41,912 nt of DNA from an uncultured Gemmiger sp. (GTDB lineage: Bacteria; Bacillota; Clostridia; Oscillospirales; Ruminococcaceae): assembly GCA_944386495.1 (NCBI GenBank), contig CALXBE010000019.1, forward strand, positions 1 to 41,912, read 5' to 3'. Numbering within the stretch: position 1 is the stretch's first letter; each line of letters begins with the position of its first letter. The notes beneath the pieces are model-generated. The model ran no database searches and had not been told where the DNA came from. It was given only the letters and a program-made list of their open reading frames with translations. Position numbers and translations under genes: made by a program. Shown here piece after piece: positions 36,921-41,912 of this stretch.

Positions 36921-38318
36921 TCAGTATTCAGGTTGAGCGGTTTCCTCCCGCAGGGGACGGATGATTTTCTTGAAGCAGCTTCTCAGGAAAATCTGGCAGA
37001 TGATAAGGCTGGCGATTTCCGCAATGGGGAAGGAGAGCCAGACCAGGTTGATCTGCCCCAGCTGGGCCAGGACCCAGGCCACCGGGACCAGAACCACCAG
37101 CTGTCGGGCAATGCTGGCCCAGAGTGCCAGCATCCCTTTTCCCAGAGCCTGGAAGGTGGAGGAGCAGATAATGTTGTGCCCTGCCAGAAGGAAGGAAAAG
37201 CTGATAAGCCGCAGGGCGGGAATGCCCAGGGCCAGCATATCCGGGCTGGCGTTGAAGATGCTCAGCAGGATCTGGGGGATAAACTGGAAGAGCAGAAAGC
37301 CCACCACCGTAATGGCGGTGGCGTAAATCATGGAAGTTTTGATGGTCTGGGAGATGCGGTCGGGCTTCCGGGCGCCATAGTTGTAGCTGATGAGGGGGAC
37401 CATGGCATTGTTCAGGCCGAAGACCGGCATGAATACAAAGCTCTGGAGCTTGAAGTAGACATTGAAGACCGCCACGGCAGTGGAGGAAAAGGCCATGAGA
37501 ATTTTGTTGAAACAGAAGGTCATGACACTGCCGATGGACTGCATGGCAATGCTGGGGGCGCCTACCTGATAGATACGGGCGATAATGTGGCCGTTGGGCC
37601 GGAGGGATTCCCGGTTGATGGAGATTTCCTTGTTCTTGGCAAAGTTCAGATAGAGGCTGAGCCCGCCGCCCATGAACTGACCGATGACGGTGGCCACGGC
37701 AGCGCCTTTGGCCCCCATGGCAGGGACGCCAAACAAGCCGAAGATGAAGATGGGGTCCAGAACAATGTTGGCAACGGCACCCACCAGCTGGCTGGTCATG
37801 GCTAGACTGCTCCGACCGGTGGCTACCAGCAGCTTTTCGCACATGGTCTGGCAGAAAAGTCCGGCGCTGAAAACAGAGCAGATGGTAAGGTATTCCACAC
37901 CGTACTGGTGGATGACGGGGTCGGTGGTCTGGCTGCCGATGAAAGCATCCACCCCGAACAGGCCAAAGAGAACAAAGGCTGCGCAGGTGACGGCGCTGAG
38001 AAAAAGACCGTTGCCGGCGGCCCGGCTGGCCCGCTCAAACTCCTTTTCCCCCAGGGACTTGCTGAGAAGGGCGTTGACACCTACGGCGGTGCCCACTCCA
38101 AAGCTGATCATCAGGTTCTGGGCCGGGAAGGCCAGACCTACGGCGGAGAGGGCGTCCTCGCTGACAAAGCTGACGAAGATGCTGTCTACCACATTGTAAA
38201 GGGCCTGGACCAGCATGCTGATCATCATGGGTATCCCCAGTTTCAGGAGCAGGGAGTTGATGGGGGCGTACCCCATGGGGTTGTTTGGGATGGTGGAAGT
38301 GGCTGCGGGATTGCTCAT
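36921..38318 (-). CDS. MATE-family multidrug/organic cation efflux protein
   Basis: The 465-residue protein has twelve membrane helices in two pseudo-repeats, as in MATE transporters driven by sodium or protons. It starts with the family pattern LLLKLGIPMMISMLVQALYN and VDSIFVSFVSEDALSAVGLAFP. Its start codon overlaps the stop of the kinase-like gene (ATGA), so the two are translated together. Substrate and coupling ion cannot be told from the sequence. Confidence 0.94.
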   Translation of the reverse strand: MSNPAATSTIPNNPMGYAPINSLLLKLGIPMMISMLVQALYNVVDSIFVSFVSEDALSAVGLAFPAQNLMISFGVGTAVGVNALLSKSLGEKEFERASRAAGNGLFLSAVTCAAFVLFGLFGVDAFIGSQTTDPVIHQYGVEYLTICSVFSAGLFCQTMCEKLLVATGRSSLAMTSQLVGAVANIVLDPIFIFGLFGVPAMGAKGAAVATVIGQFMGGGLSLYLNFAKNKEISINRESLRPNGHIIARIYQVGAPSIAMQSIGSVMTFCFNKILMAFSSTAVAVFNVYFKLQSFVFMPVFGLNNAMVPLISYNYGARKPDRISQTIKTSMIYATAITVVGFLLFQFIPQILLSIFNASPDMLALGIPALRLISFSFLLAGHNIICSSTFQALGKGMLALWASIARQLVVLVPVAWVLAQLGQINLVWLSFPIAEIASLIICQIFLRSCFKKIIRPLREETAQPEY

Positions 38319-38923
38319 TTCTTGAGAGCCTCCATGTGGTTGTATGCCTGGAGCACCAGATCGGCGCAGGCGTCCAGACCCAGCCGGGAGTTGAGGACCA
38401 GGTCATAGTTGTGCACATCCCCCCACCGGTTCTCGGTGTAGTAGTTGTAGTACCCGGCCCGGCGGCGGTCCTCCTTCTCCAGCATAATGTCCACCCCCCG
38501 CTCGTCCAGGTTCATGGTGGGACCCCAGGTCTTGGCGAACTCGTGACGGCTGTCATGGTCACCGTGGACGAATACTTTCAGGGTGTAGGGGCGGTCCCGA
38601 AGCACATAATCGCCGCACCGGCCCAGAATGACGCAGGGACCTTCCTGAGCCAGCTTTTTAATAATGTTGCTCTGGAGAATGTACACCTGGTCAGCCAGGG
38701 GCAGGTCCCCACCCATGCTGTATAGGCTGTAGAGCAGGCTGCCGGTCCGCCGCTTCTCGCTGGCAGCAATGGCGGCCTCGCTGAGACCGCTCTGCTTGGC
38801 GGCAATGGTGATCAATTCTTTATCGTAACAGGGGATTCCCAGCTTGTCCGCCACGGCCTGGGCGATCTGCCGGCCGCCGGTGCAGTATTCCCGACTGAGA
38901 GTGATAACGGTATGATTGGCCAT
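38315..38923 (-). CDS. Cytidylate-kinase-like P-loop protein
   Basis: The 202-residue protein belongs to the cytidylate kinase-like group, with VITLSREYCTGGRQIAQAVADK as the nucleotide-binding loop (usually EYGSGGR), YDKELITIAAKQSGLSE, and ILGRCGDYVL. Many gut Clostridia encode several such proteins of unproven function. They differ from the main Cmk by lacking the standard GKS P-loop. The ATG at 38923 follows AAGGAGG. It is first in an operon with the MATE transporter and the FAD-dependent dehydrogenase. Its substrate is unknown. Confidence 0.88.
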   Translation of the reverse strand: MANHTVITLSREYCTGGRQIAQAVADKLGIPCYDKELITIAAKQSGLSEAAIAASEKRRTGSLLYSLYSMGGDLPLADQVYILQSNIIKKLAQEGPCVILGRCGDYVLRDRPYTLKVFVHGDHDSRHEFAKTWGPTMNLDERGVDIMLEKEDRRRAGYYNYYTENRWGDVHNYDLVLNSRLGLDACADLVLQAYNHMEALKK

Positions 38924-38958
38924 AGTATCTTCCTCCTTATGGGGTCTATGTTGCCTTA

Positions 38959-38987
38959 ATTGTAACAGAGCCCCTGAAAAATTTCAA
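38959..38987 (-). promoter_or_regulatory. Sigma-A promoter of the kinase-MATE-dehydrogenase operon
   Basis: On the minus strand TTGAAA and TACAAT are separated by 17 bases. The transcript would start near 38952. Confidence 0.75.
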
Positions 38988-39026
38988 CTTTATTATATAG
39001 GGGCGGAGGAGAGCGGGGCCTTCCCG

Positions 39027-39056
39027 GGATAAAATCCCCCGGGCCGGTCCATACTA
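39027..39056 (+). promoter_or_regulatory. Sigma-G-like forespore promoter of spoVT
   Basis: GGATA and CATACTA are separated by 18 bases, which fits the B. subtilis sigma-G consensus GNATR-N18-CATNHTA at every position. It lies about 30 bases before the spoVT start. spoVT is a sigma-G-dependent gene in B. subtilis. Confidence 0.75.
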
Positions 39057-39087
39057 AAGGCAACTGCAAAAAATGGAGGAACAAACC

Positions 39088-39630
39088 ATGAAAGCAACCG
39101 GAATTGTCCGCCGTATAGACGAGCTGGGCCGGGTGGTCATCCCCAAGGAGATACGCCGGACCCAGCATATCCGCCAGGGCACCCCCCTGGAAATATTCAC
39201 CACCGGGGACGGTGAGGTCATATTCAAAAAGTATTCCCCCGTGGAGGAGCTGGAACCTTTGGCCCAGCGGTATGTCCAGGTCCTGAGCCGGAGCCTGGGG
39301 GTCCCCTGCCTTATCTGCGACCGGGAACAGGTCATTGCCGCCTGCGGGGCGGGGAAAAAGGAACTGGAGGGAAAACCCATCTCTCCCCGGCTGGAGCAGA
39401 CCCTGGAAAAGCGGAACCTTTATACATGGTCCGGGGGAGAGGAGCCGCCTCTGGCCCCCTGCCAGGGCAGCAGCCGGCAGGTGGGGGCGGCTGCTCCCAT
39501 CCTGGCCGCAGGGGAGCTGGTGGGGGCGGTGGCAGCCCTGACCCAGGACCCCCGGCAGCCCTGCCCTCCGGAACAGGCCAAGGCAGTGCAGGTAGCGGCA
39601 GGATTCCTGGCCCGGCAGATGGAGGAATAA
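39088..39630 (+). CDS. spoVT: Stage V sporulation protein T, forespore regulator
   Basis: The 180-residue DNA-binding protein has an AbrB-type swapped-hairpin domain at residues 1-50 (MKATGIVRRIDELGRVVIPK, EIRRTQHIRQGTPLEIFTT) and a GAF-like C-terminal domain (about 55-178). SpoVT tunes forespore gene expression during late sporulation. The ATG at 39088 follows GGAGG and begins at the conserved MKATGIVRRID. An in-frame ATG at 39073 has no ribosome site. A sigma-G-type promoter precedes it and a strong terminator follows. The C-terminal domain is somewhat shorter and more Gly/Pro-rich than in Bacillus. Confidence 0.93.
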   Translation: MKATGIVRRIDELGRVVIPKEIRRTQHIRQGTPLEIFTTGDGEVIFKKYSPVEELEPLAQRYVQVLSRSLGVPCLICDREQVIAACGAGKKELEGKPISPRLEQTLEKRNLYTWSGGEEPPLAPCQGSSRQVGAAAPILAAGELVGAVAALTQDPRQPCPPEQAKAVQVAAGFLARQMEE

Positions 39631-39638
39631 CCGGCTTG

Positions 39639-39679
39639 GGGAGGGCTTTTTCCCGCAGGGGAAAGGGCTCTCCCTTTTT
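39639..39679 (+). terminator. Terminator of spoVT
   Basis: GGGAGGGCTTTTTCCC pairs with GGGAAAGGGCTCTCCC (some G-U pairs) around a short loop, followed by TTTTT. Confidence 0.85.
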
Positions 39680-39724
39680 GTTTGTGACCAAATTGTTAAA
39701 CTTTGATTTTTTTCAAAAAAAGGG

Positions 39725-39752
39725 TTGACAGGGGAAAGGTTTGGAATATAAT
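39725..39752 (+). promoter_or_regulatory. Sigma-A promoter of the hrcA heat-shock operon
   Basis: TTGACA and TATAAT are separated by 16 bases, and the transcription start falls within the CIRCE element that begins at 39757. Confidence 0.9.
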
Positions 39753-39756
39753 AAAG

Positions 39757-39783
39757 TTAGCACTCGGGAGTTAAGAGTGCTAA
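39757..39783. promoter_or_regulatory. CIRCE operator (HrcA binding site)
   Basis: TTAGCACTC and GAGTGCTAA are separated by 9 bases, an exact CIRCE inverted repeat. It sits at the start point of the hrcA transcript, as in other HrcA-controlled heat-shock operons. Confidence 0.97.
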
Positions 39784-39808
39784 AGATTTGTGAAAGGTGG
39801 GATTCCCC

Positions 39809-40816
39809 ATGGCCATGGATGATCGGAAGCAGCGGGTGCTGGACGCCATTGTGCTGCTCTACGGCTCCGGCGGGGAGCCCATTGGAAGCGGATTGCTGGC
39901 GGATTACTTTGGACAGTCGGTGTCCAGCGCCACCCTCCGGAATGAGATGGCAGCCCTCACCAAGCTGGGGCTGCTGGAACAGCCCCACACCAGCGCAGGG
40001 CGGGTGCCCAGCGCCAAGGGATACCGGGATTACCTGGACCGGCTGCTCAGTCACGGAGTGGACCCCCTGGGGGCTTCGGACCGTCAGCAGATAGACGCTC
40101 TTTTTGCTGAGATGGATATGGAGCCGGATCACCTGGCCCAGAGCGCTGCCAGGACCCTGAGCAGCATCACCGGCCTGGCGGCGGCAGCCACCACCCCCAA
40201 TGCGGAGGACCAGTGCATTGCCCATTACGAGGTGGTGCAGGTGGGCCGGAACGCAGCGGCGGTGCTGGCGGTCACCAATGCCGGCGGGGTGCGGACCCGG
40301 GTGGCCCGGACCCAGGGAAACCTGACCCGGGCAGACGCCCAGGAGGCGGCAAGGTTCCTGAACGAGAACCTGACCTTCCGGTCTGCTCCTGACCTGAGCG
40401 CCCGGTACCGGCACCAGCTGATCCAGGCGGCAGGGGAGGACCTGGCCCCGGTGGTGGCAGCAGCCATCCTGCTTCTTTCTGCACGGCCCAGCGTTTACCT
40501 GAAAGGGGCCCAGAACCTGGTCCGGTGGCCCGAGACAAGGGTGGAGCTGGCAGACCTGCTGGCCCTCTTTGCAAGGGAGGACACCGCCCGGCAGGCCATC
40601 GCTCCCATGGGGGGACGAATCACCGTCACCCTGGGGGAAGACCTGGAAAGCCCCATGCCCGGCCTTTGCATCGTCAGCAAAAACTACCTGGCCGGGGGCG
40701 GCCAGACCGGCACCATGGCCGTAATTGGCCCCAAGCGGATGGATTTCCGCAGGGTCATCCCGGTGCTGGATTATTTCGCAGTAAAGCTCGGACAGTGTAT
40801 GTCCGGTAAAGGATAG
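39809..40816 (+). CDS. hrcA: Heat-shock repressor HrcA
   Basis: The 335-residue repressor binds CIRCE and is kept active by GroEL. It has an N-terminal winged helix (RKQRVLDAIVLLYGSGGEPI, SATLRNEMAALTKLGLLEQP, HTSAGRVPSAKGYRDYLD) followed by a GAF-like domain and a dimerisation insert. The ATG at 39809 is chosen because AGGTGG lies eight bases upstream. A GTG at 39797 and an ATG at 39815 are in frame. It is first in the hrcA-grpE-dnaK operon and represses its own transcription. Confidence 0.96.
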   Translation: MAMDDRKQRVLDAIVLLYGSGGEPIGSGLLADYFGQSVSSATLRNEMAALTKLGLLEQPHTSAGRVPSAKGYRDYLDRLLSHGVDPLGASDRQQIDALFAEMDMEPDHLAQSAARTLSSITGLAAAATTPNAEDQCIAHYEVVQVGRNAAAVLAVTNAGGVRTRVARTQGNLTRADAQEAARFLNENLTFRSAPDLSARYRHQLIQAAGEDLAPVVAAAILLLSARPSVYLKGAQNLVRWPETRVELADLLALFAREDTARQAIAPMGGRITVTLGEDLESPMPGLCIVSKNYLAGGGQTGTMAVIGPKRMDFRRVIPVLDYFAVKLGQCMSGKG

Positions 40817-40827
40817 GAGGTATTCCC

Positions 40828-41424
40828 ATGAGTGAGGAAACCAAGGTCCCGCAGGACCAGCAGACCCCGGAAACGGAACAGCAGCCTGAGACCCAGGCCG
40901 GACAGGAAAGCCCCAAGGAGCCCGAGACCCACTCCTCCAAGAAGGAGAAAAAGAAAAAGGTAGGGGAGCTTGAGGTGCTGAAGGCCCAGCTGGAAGCCGC
41001 ACAGGCCCAGGCCAAGGCCGCAGAAGACCGTCTGCTCCGGACTGCCGCTGAATATGATAACTACCGCAAGCGGACCACCGCTGAAAAGGATGCCCGTTTC
41101 AATGACGGCGTTTCCTTTGCGCTGACCCAGATTTTGGAGATTCTGGACACTCTGGACATGGCCGCCAATGCCCCTTGTGCCGATGAAAGCTACAAGAAGG
41201 GCGTGACCATGACCCTGGACAAAGCCGCCAAGGCCATGGAAAAGCTGCGGGTGGAAGAAATTCCCGCCCTGGGCCAGCCCTTTGACCCCAACCTCCACGC
41301 CGCCGTTCAGCAGGTTCCCGCCGCTGAAGGCCAGGAGAGCGGACAGGTGGTCCAGGTATACCAGAAGGGATATAAGCTGGGGGATAAAATCATCCGCCAT
41401 GCTACGGTAGTGGTGGCTGAATAA
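40828..41424 (+). CDS. grpE: Nucleotide exchange factor GrpE
   Basis: The 198-residue cochaperone releases ADP from DnaK. The first ~50 residues are a charged, Gln/Glu-rich disordered region (EETKVPQDQQTPETEQQPET). A long coiled coil (about 50-95, ELEVLKAQLEAAQAQAKAAE) leads into the family segment RLLRTAAEYDNYRKRT, then the beta-domain with GEIxPxGxxFDPxxHxA-type sequence (ALGQPFDPNLHAAVQQVP). AGGAGG precedes the ATG. It lies 11 bases after hrcA. Confidence 0.97.
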   Translation: MSEETKVPQDQQTPETEQQPETQAGQESPKEPETHSSKKEKKKKVGELEVLKAQLEAAQAQAKAAEDRLLRTAAEYDNYRKRTTAEKDARFNDGVSFALTQILEILDTLDMAANAPCADESYKKGVTMTLDKAAKAMEKLRVEEIPALGQPFDPNLHAAVQQVPAAEGQESGQVVQVYQKGYKLGDKIIRHATVVVAE

Positions 41425-41432
41425 GCCGGACT

Positions 41433-41462
41433 CTCTTTTTCCCGTTCAAAAGCGGAAAAGAG
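41433..41462 (+). other. Hairpin between grpE and dnaK
   Basis: CTCTTTTTCC pairs with GGAAAAGAG (one G-U, one mismatch at the loop end), followed by TTTATAT. It may be a partial terminator or an mRNA processing and stability element giving separate levels of GrpE and DnaK. Confidence 0.5.
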
Positions 41463-41514
41463 TTTATATACAATTTGGATAATTCACCTTTAATATAACA
41501 ATCAGATGACTTAA

Positions 41515-41912
<398 letters not shown>

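Overview
The window looks like chromosome of a spore-forming, GC-rich member of the Clostridia, most likely Oscillospirales (Flavonifractor/Lawsonibacter/Intestinimonas-like). That placement is inferred, not searched. The support is the hrcA-grpE-dnaK order behind a CIRCE element, a spoVT gene with a sigma-G-like promoter, strong AGGAGG ribosome sites, TTGACA/TATAAT promoters, lipoprotein-type binding proteins, and heavy use of CGG and GCC codons. I see no rRNA, tRNA, insertion sequence, phage, CRISPR array or plasmid function.

Left part (1-12.6 kb): a partial minus-strand gene and a small lipoprotein gene precede a glucose-type PTS permease (IICBA) and its LicT/GlcT-type antiterminator. Both of these genes have their own RAT hairpin and terminator, so the regulator appears to control itself as well as the permease. 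A second lipoprotein and an unrecognised protein with two C-terminal membrane segments follow. Next is a minus-strand alpha-glucan operon: binding protein, intercistronic terminator, two ABC permeases, LacI-type regulator, then 4-alpha-glucanotransferase (malQ). No ABC ATPase lies nearby.

Middle (12.6-25.6 kb): a LacI-type regulator diverges from a TRAP transporter operon (DctP, terminator hairpin, DctQ, DctM) that ends in two different Gfo/Idh/MocA dehydrogenases. Its promoter is near-consensus, with a CG-centred operator just downstream. Then come a split chromate-type transporter pair, a LysR regulator, an O-antigen-ligase-like membrane protein, a LUD-domain protein and a CcdA-TlpA fusion.

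Right-middle (25.8-35.4 kb): this is the most coherent functional block. A xanthine/uracil-type NCS2 permease lies beside a divergent pair of operons. The leftward one carries an iron/B12-type ABC importer (binding protein, permease, ATPase), a one-domain ModE-like regulator, and a fusion of a THEP1-like NTPase with a MocA-like nucleotidyltransferase. The rightward one encodes the three subunits of a molybdenum hydroxylase of the xanthine dehydrogenase family. I read this as a self-contained module for importing molybdate or tungstate, finishing the cofactor and oxidising purines. A 54-residue membrane protein follows it.

Right end (35.5-41.9 kb): a minus-strand operon encodes a cytidylate-kinase-like protein, a MATE transporter and a FAD-dependent dehydrogenase. 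After it come spoVT and the heat-shock operon hrcA-grpE-dnaK, which is cut by the window edge within dnaK.
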